From positions 120,448 to 184,447 of the forward strand of contig NZ_BNAG01000005.1 of assembly GCF_014653175.1 (NCBI RefSeq): a DNA stretch of 64,000 nucleotides, written 5' to 3'. The position numbers were made by a program, and so were the translations under genes. Below the pieces are notes generated by a model. That model worked only from the letters and a program-made list of their open reading frames with translations, searched no databases and was not told where the DNA came from. This DNA is from Roseivirga thermotolerans. GTDB taxonomy: Bacteria > Bacteroidota > Bacteroidia > Cytophagales > Cyclobacteriaceae. Shown here piece by piece: positions 31,414-40,438 of this stretch (positions within the stretch are counted from its first letter, which is position 1; every line of letters starts with the position of its first letter).

Positions 31414-34400
31414 TTAGCGCACCACCAGAATTTTTTTGCGTACTACCTTGCCCTTGGCATCTCGAATGCTCAGTAAATATATGCCCTCCTGAAAACGAGA
31501 AACATTGATTTGCGACTCCTTTGCCTGTACCTCTTTCGTAGGCAATACGGTATTCCCTGCCAAATCGAACATTGACATCTGAAATGGAAAGGCTTGCGAG
31601 GCCATTTTAATGGTAATCACATCCGATACGGGATTGGGATAAGCTCCTTCCAGAATTTCAGCATCAACCTCCAGGCCGGTAATTACTTCAACGGTTACCG
31701 TAAAAGCTTTTTCTACCGCTTGTCCGGAAGCATCGGCCGAGCGAACCCGAATGGAGTAAGAAGACTGCGAATCGAAATCGAAGGAGGCCGTGGTGAGCAG
31801 GCTGTTTTCTGCTATGGAAAAGCTGGCGTTATCGGTGTCGCCATCGCCCGCCACTAGCGAATAGGTATGGGTGTCTTCAGCGTCTTCATCGGTTGTTGAA
31901 AAGGTTCCTACCTCAGTGCCCGCATCTTGTTGCTCCTGAACAGTCGCGTTACTCAGTGCAATATCTGTAGGTGCATCGTTGGCATTGGTAATGGCAATTG
32001 TGAGTTGCTGATCAAAGGTTGCCCCTTCGCTATCTTCCGCTCTCACTAAAATCGAGTACTCGTTTTTTGCCTCAAAGTTGAAAAGGTCAGCAGTTTTAAT
32101 TACTCCTCCCTCAATGGTAAACGAAGCATTATCCGTATCACCTTGTCCGGAAACCAGGCTAAAGGTGTGCGTATCATTCGCGTCATCGTCCGTAGCCGAT
32201 AAGCTACCCACGGTTGCTCCCGCATCCAGATTCTCAGCCACCTCATCCTCGCTCAGCTCAATACCTGTTGGCGCATCGTTGATGTCATTGACCGTTACAA
32301 TAAAACTCTTTTCAAAAGAAGCGTTATTAGAGTCGGTTGCTTTTATGACTACAGTATAACGGCTCTTTTCTTCATAATTGAGTACCTCTTGCGCCAGCAG
32401 TTTATTGCCATCAATGGCAAACTTATCGTTGTCTTCAGCTCCTTCTATAAGCACCAGCTCATGGGTATCTTCCGAATCCGGGTCTGTTACTGCAAGCAGG
32501 CCAATCTCTGCTCCGCTTTCGTTGTTTTCGTCCAGACTGGCCGCACTGAGCGAGATATCTGTGGGATCATCGTTCGGATCCAGACTCACCCGTTCTACGG
32601 CCCCCGAGTAGAAAGCTATTCCTACCTGATTCCCCGGATCGGTTACCATATCACGATAGGCAATAATGGCCAGCGATCCATCGGCACTCATGTAAGACCA
32701 TTGCGACTGCTCCCCTCCACCCTGGCCTCCGCCACTTGGCTCCGAGCCCATCATTTGTTTCCCGTTCTGATAAAAGACCTGGACATTGCGATCCAGCTTG
32801 GCCACCAGTTCATCGTTGGCAAAAAAGTGAGTTTCAGCTCCTTGCCTCAAAAAGGCAATGTATTCGCCTGTTTCAGCATCCATCATGTCTCCGCCAAAAT
32901 TCACCACATACCGATCGTTATCAGAAAGCTCTGCTTCGAGCGAACCTGTATCGTTAATCCAAACCGTTTCTCCTGTAGCCACATCTACACGCGCCTGGTC
33001 GAACGATTTGGTGCCGGTAATTATAAAGGAACCATCCGATGAAAATTTAAGCCCATTTACAAAAGGCCAACCACCAATAAATGCCTTCCAGATGAGTTGT
33101 CCATCGGCCACCCTCACCTTTCTCAGGTGGTTATCTCCAGAACCCACATAGAGGTACTCATCGGCCTCATCGAAAGCCAGAAAGCGTATTTGACCCCAGT
33201 TGTCTCCCTGATCGGGTGCATTAGGCACCTGCCTGACAATGTCACCGGTATTGGCATCAAAAAGTGTAACCACTCCGGTTGGTACCGTTCCCACAGCTAC
33301 CAGAGAGGCATCGTTACTGAGAACCGCCTCAAGACCTTCTATAGCCCTGGCAGAAGAATTAAGCTGAGTAAATTCTTTCTTCCAAAGCAGAGAGCCATCT
33401 TCTCCATTGAGCACTCCAACACCGTAAGTTCCACCATTTGGAACAAGTTGATAGACTACTTTAGAACCATCAGGGCTCATATCGCCTCCCCAGCATTCGT
33501 ATCCGGGCTGATACTCCCATAGTTTTTGTCCATCAAAATTGTATTTGTAAATGGTGGACTGAACCCTGTAGACGTTTTTCTCTGTATCGGAATTTCCGAA
33601 CCAATTTTCCTGGCCAGGAATAAACACGACTGTTCTTTCTTGCTCTGAAACCGCCCCCCTCCAAAAGCCGGTGGGGGTTACAATGGCTTGTGTAAGACTG
33701 AATTCCACCTGATACTCATAGTCTAGAGGAGCCCAATCAATCTCAATTTTTGTCGGGTCGTCAAAAGAGGCTACTTTAACTGTTTTGTTAGGGAAATTTA
33801 CATTGGGCATATCCTGCACATTTCCACTCAAAACCAAAAACCAGTCAGATCGGTCGGCAGCCTCAAACTCAAAGCTAAGGAGTCCTTCTCCGGCAGGCCG
33901 GGTTTCTACACTGTACTCCTGGCTTTTAATAGTTTTAACCTTCAGGTTGGCTTGCGGCATATAGCCTCCGGCTATTCGAATGGTACCGGCAATAGTCATA
34001 TTATCACCATCCGTTAGTGCCGGCTCTGTTCGGCCACCATCGTTTATTATGGTAAAAGATTCTCTCAAGACAAATTGCTCTCCTGCCTTTTCAAACCTGA
34101 ATTCACCCACATGCTCAGAAGTACCCTGAGGTAACTGAAGACCATCGCCAAAATAGCAATTGGACCATACAGAAACTACGGTAGACTCACCAGGTTCCAG
34201 ATTTATAAAGCCTCCATTAGGAAAAGTGGCACAGCCGGGAAAATTTTGTGGCTGATCATCGGCCCTAAAGTCAAAAGCAATATGGGTTACTGCATCGTTT
34301 CCATTGTTGGTTATTTGAACTCTAAGTTTTGGTTGCCCATCGAGCGACCAACGAATGGTACGCTGGGTCAAAAACTCGAATTCCAGATTTTGTGCCCATG

Positions 34401-34494
34401 CCGGGGTGTTATTGGCATATGTATGCAGCGGCAAAAGGAGGACAAGCAGTATAAGGCAAAAAAATTCCCTGCATGAAAAATGAAGTGATTTCAT
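31414..34494 (-). CDS. T9SS-secreted protein: beta-propeller, cadherin-like repeats, sorting domain
   Basis: A 1026-residue secreted protein. A signal peptide (residues 1-27, ending TYANN) is followed by beta-sandwich modules (about 30-235). A PQQ/WD-like propeller with repeats such as SLLWKKEF, GQLIWKAFIG and GETVWIND covers about 270-600. Three cadherin-like repeats of ~95 residues (each with PTDISLS or PTGIELS and a DNASF/NDKFAI strand) follow at about 640-930. The C-terminal ~80 residues (GAYPNPVSDVITIK to KKILVVR) are a type A T9SS sorting domain, so it is probably cell-surface attached or released. Likely adhesive or sensing; no catalytic motif seen. Confidence 0.88.
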   Translation of the reverse strand: MKSLHFSCREFFCLILLVLLLPLHTYANNTPAWAQNLEFEFLTQRTIRWSLDGQPKLRVQITNNGNDAVTHIAFDFRADDQPQNFPGCATFPNGGFINLEPGESTVVSVWSNCYFGDGLQLPQGTSEHVGEFRFEKAGEQFVLRESFTIINDGGRTEPALTDGDNMTIAGTIRIAGGYMPQANLKVKTIKSQEYSVETRPAGEGLLSFEFEAADRSDWFLVLSGNVQDMPNVNFPNKTVKVASFDDPTKIEIDWAPLDYEYQVEFSLTQAIVTPTGFWRGAVSEQERTVVFIPGQENWFGNSDTEKNVYRVQSTIYKYNFDGQKLWEYQPGYECWGGDMSPDGSKVVYQLVPNGGTYGVGVLNGEDGSLLWKKEFTQLNSSARAIEGLEAVLSNDASLVAVGTVPTGVVTLFDANTGDIVRQVPNAPDQGDNWGQIRFLAFDEADEYLYVGSGDNHLRKVRVADGQLIWKAFIGGWPFVNGLKFSSDGSFIITGTKSFDQARVDVATGETVWINDTGSLEAELSDNDRYVVNFGGDMMDAETGEYIAFLRQGAETHFFANDELVAKLDRNVQVFYQNGKQMMGSEPSGGGQGGGEQSQWSYMSADGSLAIIAYRDMVTDPGNQVGIAFYSGAVERVSLDPNDDPTDISLSAASLDENNESGAEIGLLAVTDPDSEDTHELVLIEGAEDNDKFAIDGNKLLAQEVLNYEEKSRYTVVIKATDSNNASFEKSFIVTVNDINDAPTGIELSEDEVAENLDAGATVGSLSATDDDANDTHTFSLVSGQGDTDNASFTIEGGVIKTADLFNFEAKNEYSILVRAEDSEGATFDQQLTIAITNANDAPTDIALSNATVQEQQDAGTEVGTFSTTDEDAEDTHTYSLVAGDGDTDNASFSIAENSLLTTASFDFDSQSSYSIRVRSADASGQAVEKAFTVTVEVITGLEVDAEILEGAYPNPVSDVITIKMASQAFPFQMSMFDLAGNTVLPTKEVQAKESQINVSRFQEGIYLLSIRDAKGKVVRKKILVVR

Positions 34495-34733
34495 GGTCGT
34501 GTCGTTTGGTCAATAAAATTTAACAATTATTGCTCACTTTAGGAGCACAGTACTCTGATAGGCCTCTGTGTTGTACATCAATCATACGAACAAGCTAAAA
34601 ATTACCCTACTTTTTCCCGTTGGCAGGCCTTAAAGCTATCGCTCGAAAACCGGCAAATTCATACCTAAAAGGGACAAAACAAGAATTAAATATTTTCCTT
34701 AGGCTTATTGCCAGAAATACAGAACTTAGAAAT

Positions 34734-35693
34734 ATGAACTGGGGATTTATTGGTTTTGGAAGAATTGCCCGCAAGTTTTTAGAGAGTCTTTTTGCTGTTG
34801 AAGGCGAAGTACCTTATGCCTTTGCATCGCGTTCGAATGCACAGACTTTGCAGCAGGAGTTTCCTCATGTAAAGGTTTATGACAGCTATGAGGCTCTGCT
34901 ACAAGACCCAAAAGTGGATGTGGTTTATATAAGCACCACCCACAATTTTCATTGTGAAAACACCATTGCGGCTCTTAAAGCCGGCAAGCATGTGCTTTGC
35001 GAAAAACCCATGGGGGTTAACAGCCATGAAATAAGAAAAATGACGGAGGTGGCCGAAGCATCGGGCAAGTTTCTAATGGAGGCCATGTGGACACGCTTTT
35101 TACCGGCCTATAATGAAGCCTTGAGAAGAGCAAAAGCAGGCGCTATTGGGCCACTCAATTACCTCACAGCCAGTTTTGGCTTTAGGTCTGAAGATAAGCT
35201 TACCGCGCAAGGTCGTTTATTGAATCCTGAGCTGGCCGGAGGGGCCTTTTTCGATGTGGGAGTGTATCCTTTAACTATGGCTGCCGATCTTTTTGGCTGG
35301 CACCCTGAGCAGATTCAGGTAACGGCCCGGGTTGGCCATACAGGAGTTGATGAAAGTGTACAGGTACAACTTTCTTACCCAGAGGGAGCCCTGGCTCAGC
35401 TTTTTGCCAGTGTAACCACAGGCACAAACAAAGAGGCCTGCATATACGGACAAGACGGATTTATACGCCTGCCTCTCTTTTGGAAAGCACAAAGTTTTGA
35501 GATAGTAAAAGGCGATGTGATAGAAAAAGTAGAATTGCCTTTTATAAGTACCGGTTATGCCCATGAAATTATAGAAGTGAGAGACTGTATAAGACGTGGC
35601 GACAGGCAATCGGCCAGGGTTTCGCTGAATGAAAGCCTGAAAAGTGCGCAACTGGTAGAAAAAATTCGTGGTCATATTTTCAAAGAAGTATAA
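34734..35693 (+). CDS. Gfo/Idh/MocA family oxidoreductase
   Basis: A 319-residue NAD(P)-dependent oxidoreductase. The Rossmann fold starts GFIGFGRIARKFLES, the conserved EKP motif is in VLCEKPMGVNS, and the substrate domain contains MEAMWTRFLPAY and GGAFFDVGVYPL. Members oxidise sugars or related polyols, and the GFGRIA/MWTRF pattern is close to the dihydrodiol dehydrogenase-like subgroup. The frame extends to 34620, but the ATG at 34734 starts the family N-terminus. The stop is 1 bp before the HAD phosphatase ATG, and a galactose mutarotase-like gene follows, so the three may process a sugar together. Confidence 0.9.
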   Translation: MNWGFIGFGRIARKFLESLFAVEGEVPYAFASRSNAQTLQQEFPHVKVYDSYEALLQDPKVDVVYISTTHNFHCENTIAALKAGKHVLCEKPMGVNSHEIRKMTEVAEASGKFLMEAMWTRFLPAYNEALRRAKAGAIGPLNYLTASFGFRSEDKLTAQGRLLNPELAGGAFFDVGVYPLTMAADLFGWHPEQIQVTARVGHTGVDESVQVQLSYPEGALAQLFASVTTGTNKEACIYGQDGFIRLPLFWKAQSFEIVKGDVIEKVELPFISTGYAHEIIEVRDCIRRGDRQSARVSLNESLKSAQLVEKIRGHIFKEV

Positions 35694-35694
35694 A

Positions 35695-36468
35695 ATGCCA
35701 AAAGGATTCTTAATCGATCAGGATGGGGTTATTTATGTGGAAAACAAAATGATTCCCGGAGCTGACAAATTCATTAAAACACTGCAAAAGGAAGGCATTC
35801 CCTTCACTTTTATGACAAACAACAGCCAGCGTACTCCGCTGGATGCGGTGCGTAAACTATCTAAAATGGGCATTTATGTAGAGCCTGAAAATGTGTATAC
35901 ATCAGCCATGGCAACGGCTCATTTCATGGGGCAGCAGTTTCCCAAAGGTACGGCCTATGTACTGGGAGAAGGGGGCTTAATTTCCAGTCTACATGAGCAT
36001 GGCTTTACACTGGTGCAGAACGACCCGGACTTTGTGGTGGTAGGCGAAGGCATCAACTTTACGCTTGAGATGGTGAGAAAGGCTATTGACTTTATTCTGG
36101 ATGGAGCCAAACTTATTGCAACTAATCTGGATCCGTCTCCCCGCAAGCCGGGCTGGAATAATCTGGGGATTGCGGGTATTGTAGCTATGATAGAAGCCGC
36201 CACCGGTAAAACGGCTTTCTCTGTAGGCAAACCCAGCCCTGTAATGATGCGCCAGGCCAGAAAACACATTGGACTGGCTACGGAAGAAGTAACAGTGATT
36301 GGCGACACCTTGGCCACAGATATTCAGGGAGGTGTTCAAGTGGGCTATAATACAATACTTACCCTTAGTGGTATGTCCAAAATAGACGATCTTAACGACT
36401 ATCCTTTTAAACCTGATTTAGTGATTGATTCCATTGCCGACCTAAAGTTGCCCCTTCCCTGGTGGTAG
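35695..36468 (+). CDS. HAD-IIA family phosphatase (NagD-like)
   Basis: A 257-residue haloacid-dehalogenase phosphatase. Motif I is LIDQDGVIYVE (note QDG in place of the more common DxD, with the first Asp present), motif II is FMTNNSQRTP, motif III lies in SVGKPSPVMM, and motif IV is VIGDTLATDIQGG. The cap belongs to the NagD type, acting on small phosphates such as nucleotide or sugar phosphates. The ATG at 35695 comes directly after the oxidoreductase stop; an upstream in-frame ATG at 35668 would overlap that gene. A glycosyl-metabolic role is inferred from the neighbours. Confidence 0.85.
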   Translation: MPKGFLIDQDGVIYVENKMIPGADKFIKTLQKEGIPFTFMTNNSQRTPLDAVRKLSKMGIYVEPENVYTSAMATAHFMGQQFPKGTAYVLGEGGLISSLHEHGFTLVQNDPDFVVVGEGINFTLEMVRKAIDFILDGAKLIATNLDPSPRKPGWNNLGIAGIVAMIEAATGKTAFSVGKPSPVMMRQARKHIGLATEEVTVIGDTLATDIQGGVQVGYNTILTLSGMSKIDDLNDYPFKPDLVIDSIADLKLPLPWW

Positions 36469-36496
36469 ACTTTGAAAATGAGCAAGCGTATGCCTT

Positions 36497-37354
36497 ATGG
36501 AAGAATTATCGTATAACGGAAACAGCATAGTAGTGGACTGCAAACGGGGAGCTGCACTTATGCAGTGGACCTGCCGCAAGGGGCAAAACCTCCTGCCCCT
36601 AATTCACCACAGTAAAACCTATCTGTTCGAAGGTTCCTGGCTATTTCCCTTTCCCAACAGGGTCAGCGGAGGCCGCTACCAGTTTCAGGGGAGCAGGTAT
36701 GAACTAGCCACTAACGATCTGGATGGGTTACCAAATGCATTGCACGGGCTAGTGCATGATCAGGCCTTTAAGATAGCCCGAAAAGAAGATAACTGTCTGG
36801 AACTGGCCTATTCCTACGAAGGTGACCAACCGGGTTTCCCTTTTCCCTACGAACTCCGGCTCTGCTACCAACTAAAGGGTGAGGCCGAGCTGATACTGAG
36901 CATTGAAGTGGTAAATCTGGGAGAAGCAGATATGCCCTGTGGGCTGGGCTGGCATCCTTATTTCAACCTGAGTATGACACCATCTGCCCGTCTTAAACTC
37001 CCTCCTGTGACGCAGATGGAGGTTGATGAGCTGATGTTGCCCACAGGTAAGGAAAGGCCTTTTAACGACTTTAAAAATTTTGAATGGCTCCATGGGCATC
37101 GCTTCGACACCTGCTTTCGGCTTCTAAAAATGGAAGAGAAAAACAGTGTGTTCCTCAGCTTCCCCAATCAGGGTACCCTGGAGCTCTGGCAAGACTTTAA
37201 CTTTCCTTTTCTGCAGGTTTATAAAACGCGCGAAGATGCCATTGCCTTAGAACCCATGACTTGTGCCATAGATGCACTCAATAACGGCATTGGCCTGAAA
37301 GTACTGAGCCCCCGGCAAAGCTGGAGGCTCCAAATGGGGCTTAGGTTTTTCTAA
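36497..37354 (+). CDS. Aldose 1-epimerase family protein (GalM-like)
   Basis: A 285-residue beta-supersandwich protein that interconverts sugar anomers. The substrate-binding arginine/histidine region reads FPNRVSGG and HGLVHDQAF, the catalytic His is in GLGWHPYFNL, and the catalytic Glu in ALEPMTCAIDALNNG. No signal peptide, so cytoplasmic. It follows the HAD phosphatase by 28 bp and closes a likely three-gene operon (oxidoreductase, phosphatase, mutarotase). It converges on the universal stress protein gene with a 5-bp gap and no separate terminator. Confidence 0.87.
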   Translation: MEELSYNGNSIVVDCKRGAALMQWTCRKGQNLLPLIHHSKTYLFEGSWLFPFPNRVSGGRYQFQGSRYELATNDLDGLPNALHGLVHDQAFKIARKEDNCLELAYSYEGDQPGFPFPYELRLCYQLKGEAELILSIEVVNLGEADMPCGLGWHPYFNLSMTPSARLKLPPVTQMEVDELMLPTGKERPFNDFKNFEWLHGHRFDTCFRLLKMEEKNSVFLSFPNQGTLELWQDFNFPFLQVYKTREDAIALEPMTCAIDALNNGIGLKVLSPRQSWRLQMGLRFF

Positions 37355-37359
37355 GGTTC

Positions 37360-38184
37360 CTATTCGTGCAAGACCATTAGAGGAAGCGGTATATCTAACA
37401 CCATTTTTTTGGTGTGACTGCCGTGGCGTAGTCGCTCAAAGAAACCATGATGACGCGCAATCATTACCAACAGGTGTATGTTGAGCTCTTTGGCCGTTTG
37501 TTGCAGTCCTTCCTCCACATCTTCATACTTTCTAAAATGAAAACTATGGTTGGTATGCTTCACATATTTTTCCATTCGTCTGGCAATATCTATCTGGTCT
37601 TTCTTATCAACCTCACCGGTATCGATATGAATGACATGAATTTGAGCATAGAAAGCTTTGGCCAAATCGACTACTACATGAATAAGATCGGGGTTTGGAA
37701 CAGATAAGAAGTCTCCGGCCAAACCAATGTGAGTCATTCGCGTAATGTCGGCATCTTCCGGCAGAGCGATTACAGGCACAGGCACGTGTTTCATTACATG
37801 GTAGGCATTGCTACCAATTAGTGCTCTGGCAAAGCCGGTAGCACCATGGGTGCCCATAACTACCATGGCCACCTGCCCTTCATCATTAATTTCATTGATG
37901 CCTTCGTGCAGAGGGCCATAGAGTATATGTCTTTTGTGTTTGAGCTTTTCCAACTGCGGAAAGTCTTCAACCAACTTATTCATATCGGCCTGGGCTCTTT
38001 CCTGCAGCTCATCTAAACCGTATTCTACACCTGCCACGGGAGCTCCCTCTGCAAAGCCAAGAGGCATGACTACCGAGTGAAACAACACCAACTCAAAGTT
38101 GGCCCGCTCGGCAATCTTAATGGCATTGGCCAACGCATTTCTGGCACAGGCAGAAAAATCTATGGGTACAACAATCTTTTTCAT
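37360..38184 (-). CDS. Universal stress protein, tandem UspA domains
   Basis: A 274-residue protein made of two UspA domains (about 1-145 and 150-274). The first begins MKKIVVPIDFSACARNALANA and ends VVMGTHGATGFARALIGSNAYHVM, a complete ATP-binding type Usp motif (G-x2-G-x9-G-S). The second is more degenerate (VMIARHHGFFERLRHGSHTKKMV). Its start codon is preceded by AAAAAAGGAGGT, an unusually strong Shine-Dalgarno for this phylum. It is the first of a block of stress genes (DUF1328, MscS, CsbD-like, Dps). Probable role: cell survival under energy or osmotic stress. Confidence 0.9.
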   Translation of the reverse strand: MKKIVVPIDFSACARNALANAIKIAERANFELVLFHSVVMPLGFAEGAPVAGVEYGLDELQERAQADMNKLVEDFPQLEKLKHKRHILYGPLHEGINEINDEGQVAMVVMGTHGATGFARALIGSNAYHVMKHVPVPVIALPEDADITRMTHIGLAGDFLSVPNPDLIHVVVDLAKAFYAQIHVIHIDTGEVDKKDQIDIARRMEKYVKHTNHSFHFRKYEDVEEGLQQTAKELNIHLLVMIARHHGFFERLRHGSHTKKMVLDIPLPLMVLHE

Positions 38185-38390
38185 AACAACCTCCTTTTTT
38201 AAGTGTACTTCAATCTACTTTCAATTCCTTTCTTATTGGCTGATCTAAATCATCAAAAAAAATGATTTGTGTTTTCCCTGTCGGGCTTCAACGCCTGCAA
38301 TAATTCTATTTCTGACAGCGGATTTCTCAATTTGAAAAGGCTTTGAGATACAAGCTGCCCCTTCAGCCACATACACATGGTCTGTTGTTT

Positions 38391-38406
38391 TGGTTGAATT
38401 TTTGAA
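38391..38406 (+). promoter_or_regulatory. Weak sigma-54-like promoter before DUF1328 gene
   Basis: TGGTTGAATTTTTGAA has GG and GA separated by 10 bp, similar to the site before the helical lipoprotein gene, but only partly matches the sigma-54 consensus. 54 bp before the ATG. Confidence 0.25.
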
Positions 38407-38460
38407 ACCAATAAGGTGTGCAAGGCGCACACACTATGTTCAACTAAAACTTTTGAAACT

Positions 38461-38622
38461 ATGCTTACATGGGCCATTATATTCTTTATTGTAGCCATCA
38501 TAGCAGGTTTGTTTGGTTTCAGAGGTGTGGCTACAGCCTCTTCTAAAATTGCCAAATTCCTGTTCTTCATATTCGTAGTCCTTTTTGTGATATCGCTGTT
38601 TTTACAGCTACTGGGCTACTAA
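38461..38622 (+). CDS. DUF1328 small membrane protein
   Basis: A 53-residue protein of two membrane helices ([20 protein letters not shown] and [21 protein letters not shown]) joined by [12 protein letters not shown]. The GFRG-x-A-x-A motif is diagnostic for DUF1328 (YtjA-type). Function unknown; members are often found with stress genes, as here, where MscS, CsbD-like, Dps and Usp genes surround it. The frame opens upstream, but the ATG at 38461 is the natural start. A clear terminator follows. Confidence 0.88.
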   Translation: MLTWAIIFFIVAIIAGLFGFRGVATASSKIAKFLFFIFVVLFVISLFLQLLGY

Positions 38623-38637
38623 CCCTCATGGGTTTAA

Positions 38638-38679
38638 ACGAAAGAGGCTGTCTCGTTACCACGAGTCAGCCTCTTTTTT
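38638..38679 (+). terminator. Rho-independent terminator
   Basis: AAAGAGGCTG and CAGCCTCTTT arms with an inner CTCGT/ACGAG stem, then a T-run. It closes the DUF1328 gene and may act on the convergent lipoprotein gene too. Confidence 0.9.
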
Positions 38680-38695
38680 ATGCTTAGGGGTAATT

Positions 38696-39061
38696 TTAGC
38701 CATTGCCTGATTTAAAGAAGTCTTCAATATCATTGAACGTACTTTCCACCCACTTTTTGGTGTCGTTCCAGGTCTCTTCTGTGGCATTGGCCACGTCTTC
38801 TTTGGCTCTTTCCAAAGCAGACTTACGGTCGAGCAATTCATCTTTCTTTTCTCTTAGATTTTCGGCCACATCTTCCGAAGCATCTTTTAAGTCTGCGTTT
38901 ACTTCTTCCAGGGCGTTACCCACATCGGCCAGAGCTTCATCTATCTTTGCCTGAATCTCAGCCTTTTCTTTCTCCCATTCAGATTTTGATGAGTTGCCGC
39001 AGGCCACAATACCCATAGTGACCAAGGCAATTGATAAAATAGTTACGGTTAATCGTTTCAT
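38696..39061 (-). CDS. Helical lipoprotein, LEA/apolipoprotein-like
   Basis: A 121-residue lipoprotein with signal MKRLTVTILSIALVTMGIVAC. The mature part is almost entirely charged amphipathic helix: EKEKAEIQAKIDEALADVG, repeats of the type LKDASEDVAENLREKKDEL, then WNDTKKWVESTFNDIEDFF. This resembles late-embryogenesis-abundant or apolipoprotein-like stress proteins rather than an enzyme. A sigma-54-like site (TGGTACG-N4-TTGAA) lies 40 bp upstream. It sits in the stress island between DUF1328 and MscS genes. Possible role: protecting membranes or periplasmic proteins in drying or osmotic stress; this is inference. Confidence 0.75.
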   Translation of the reverse strand: MKRLTVTILSIALVTMGIVACGNSSKSEWEKEKAEIQAKIDEALADVGNALEEVNADLKDASEDVAENLREKKDELLDRKSALERAKEDVANATEETWNDTKKWVESTFNDIEDFFKSGNG

Positions 39062-39100
39062 GTTTATTTTCTTTTTGGTTTAAATGATGTTTGCTAAAGT

Positions 39101-39116
39101 TTCAAAGGTCGTACCA
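39101..39116 (-). promoter_or_regulatory. Sigma-54-like promoter before helical lipoprotein
   Basis: Minus-strand TGGTACGACCTTTGAA against consensus TGGCACGrNNNTTGCW: two differences, one of them the C of the -12 GC. GG and GA are 10 bp apart. 40 bp upstream of the ATG. Confidence 0.4.
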
Positions 39117-39126
39117 CTCTGGCTGT

Positions 39127-40026
39127 TCAGGCTTGGAGCTCCTTAAGGTGGCCGTTTAGTTTTTCGCCTCCCTTAATACCAAAGTCGAGCGTACGAATAG
39201 GGAATGGAATGGTAATATCGTTGGCATCGAAGGCTTTTTTAATTTCCATTACTGCGCTACTCCTGGCCTGCAGGTAGTTGGGGTCTTGTGGAGAGTAGTT
39301 GATCCAGAACATTACCCTAAAGTTGATGGAGGAGTCGCCAAACTCTTCGAAAACCACGTTTACGTCTTTTTCTGAAGTGAGGTATTCATTTTTGAGAACG
39401 GCTTCTCTGGCTATTTCTTTAACTCGCTCCAGGTTATCGCCATAAGAAACTCCAACGGAAAGGTCTACCCTACGCCTATAAGTTTTGGTATAGTTGGTGA
39501 GCGCATTCTGAAAAACCAGTCGGTTAGGAATTATGACGTGTAAGCCCTGAAATGTCTCTATAACGGTAGCTCTTAACTGTATGTCTTTGACAAAGCCCAT
39601 ATAGCCGTTAGTTTCTATAATATCGCCCACACTCAGCGGCTTTTTAAAGGCCATAATTATTCCTGAAATAAAATTGGCCGAAATGTCTTGAAAGGCGAAT
39701 CCAATAGCCAAACCGGCAATACCTGCACCGGCTAGTAAGGAGGTAACTGCCTTGCTCAAATGCAACAGGTTAAGGGCTATAACCAACCCAGAGCCAATGA
39801 CCAGAATGGAAATAATGGTAGAAAGAAGACCAATTATGGCAGGCTGTTCAATAAATCGGGCCATAACTTTTCGGGCTCCGTACCTCACCATTTTAGAAAG
39901 AAAATAAAAGAGAACTAGCACTAAAATGGCCACCACAAAATTGGGCAGCATATTGGTAAGTAGTTCGAGCCATCCTTCTACCTTCTCTATTACTATGTTG
40001 ATTGCTTTTGATATGTTAAAGTCCAC
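39127..40026 (-). CDS. Small-conductance mechanosensitive channel (MscS)
   Basis: A 299-residue inner-membrane channel that opens under tension to release solutes in hypo-osmotic shock. Three membrane helices cover about residues 20-125; the pore helix reads LLAGAGIAGLAIGFAFQDISANFISG, with the typical glycine/alanine pattern. The beta-domain follows with PLSVGDIIETNGYMGFV and VIPNRLVFQNALTNYT. The C-terminal domain ends with DFGIKGGEKL. It starts 6 bp after the CsbD-like gene on the same strand and fits the osmotic/stress nature of the island. Confidence 0.93.
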   Translation of the reverse strand: MDFNISKAINIVIEKVEGWLELLTNMLPNFVVAILVLVLFYFLSKMVRYGARKVMARFIEQPAIIGLLSTIISILVIGSGLVIALNLLHLSKAVTSLLAGAGIAGLAIGFAFQDISANFISGIIMAFKKPLSVGDIIETNGYMGFVKDIQLRATVIETFQGLHVIIPNRLVFQNALTNYTKTYRRRVDLSVGVSYGDNLERVKEIAREAVLKNEYLTSEKDVNVVFEEFGDSSINFRVMFWINYSPQDPNYLQARSSAVMEIKKAFDANDITIPFPIRTLDFGIKGGEKLNGHLKELQA

Positions 40027-40032
40027 AGTGTT

Positions 40033-40227
40033 TTATTTTTTGGTTATTAATGCTTTCATCTCACGAAAGAGCTCTTGTCTGTCGCAATCGAGCTTACGCT
40101 CCAACCTTCGGAGCAGCTCATTCTCTTCCCCATCTTCCCAATGCAAATCGCGTTCGCTCAGCTGGCCGTAGCGACTTCTGAGCCGTGGGGCTATTTGTGA
40201 CCAGTTACTTTCGAGAAATCGTTTCAT
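40033..40227 (-). CDS. CsbD-like small stress protein
   Basis: A 64-residue hydrophilic protein. The pattern NWSQIAPRLRSRYGQL, SERDLHW and ENELLRRLERKLDCDRQE follows the CsbD layout (NWxQxKGKxKxxWGxLTDDDL, then GxxxxLxGxxQxKxG). CsbD proteins are general stress proteins of unknown mechanism. It is 6 bp upstream of the mscS start, so the two are co-transcribed. The match is from memory of the family and a divergent one, hence moderate confidence. Confidence 0.6.
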   Translation of the reverse strand: MKRFLESNWSQIAPRLRSRYGQLSERDLHWEDGEENELLRRLERKLDCDRQELFREMKALITKK

Positions 40228-40354
40228 TGGTATTCTAATTCGCCATAAGGCTCAAAAAATCCATACCAATCCCGAAATATGCGTTTTGGTGTTTTCTGTG
40301 AGGTTGAAGGCCTTTGCTGTGTAGAATATTGGCGTGAGCAAGTGTGGAATATTA

Positions 40355-40394
40355 TCCACAAAAAACCCTTCGGAACAAATGCTCCGAAGGGCTC
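40355..40394 (-). terminator. Rho-independent terminator of dps
   Basis: On the minus strand AGCCCTTCGGAGC and TTCCGAAGGGTT pair around ATTTG, followed by a T-run (TTTTTTG). About 45 bp after the dps stop. Confidence 0.85.
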
Positions 40395-40438
40395 TGTCTA
40401 CTTATTAACCTCACTAATACAAAAGGTTGACTCAAAAA

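Noticed and set aside
38185..38460. Sigma-54 site before the universal stress protein gene
   Set aside because: No GG-N10-GC arrangement was found on the minus strand upstream of the gene; only a strong Shine-Dalgarno is visible.
38253..38570. 105-codon minus-strand frame over the DUF1328 region
   Set aside because: It overlaps the clear DUF1328 gene on the other strand and has no recognisable domain.
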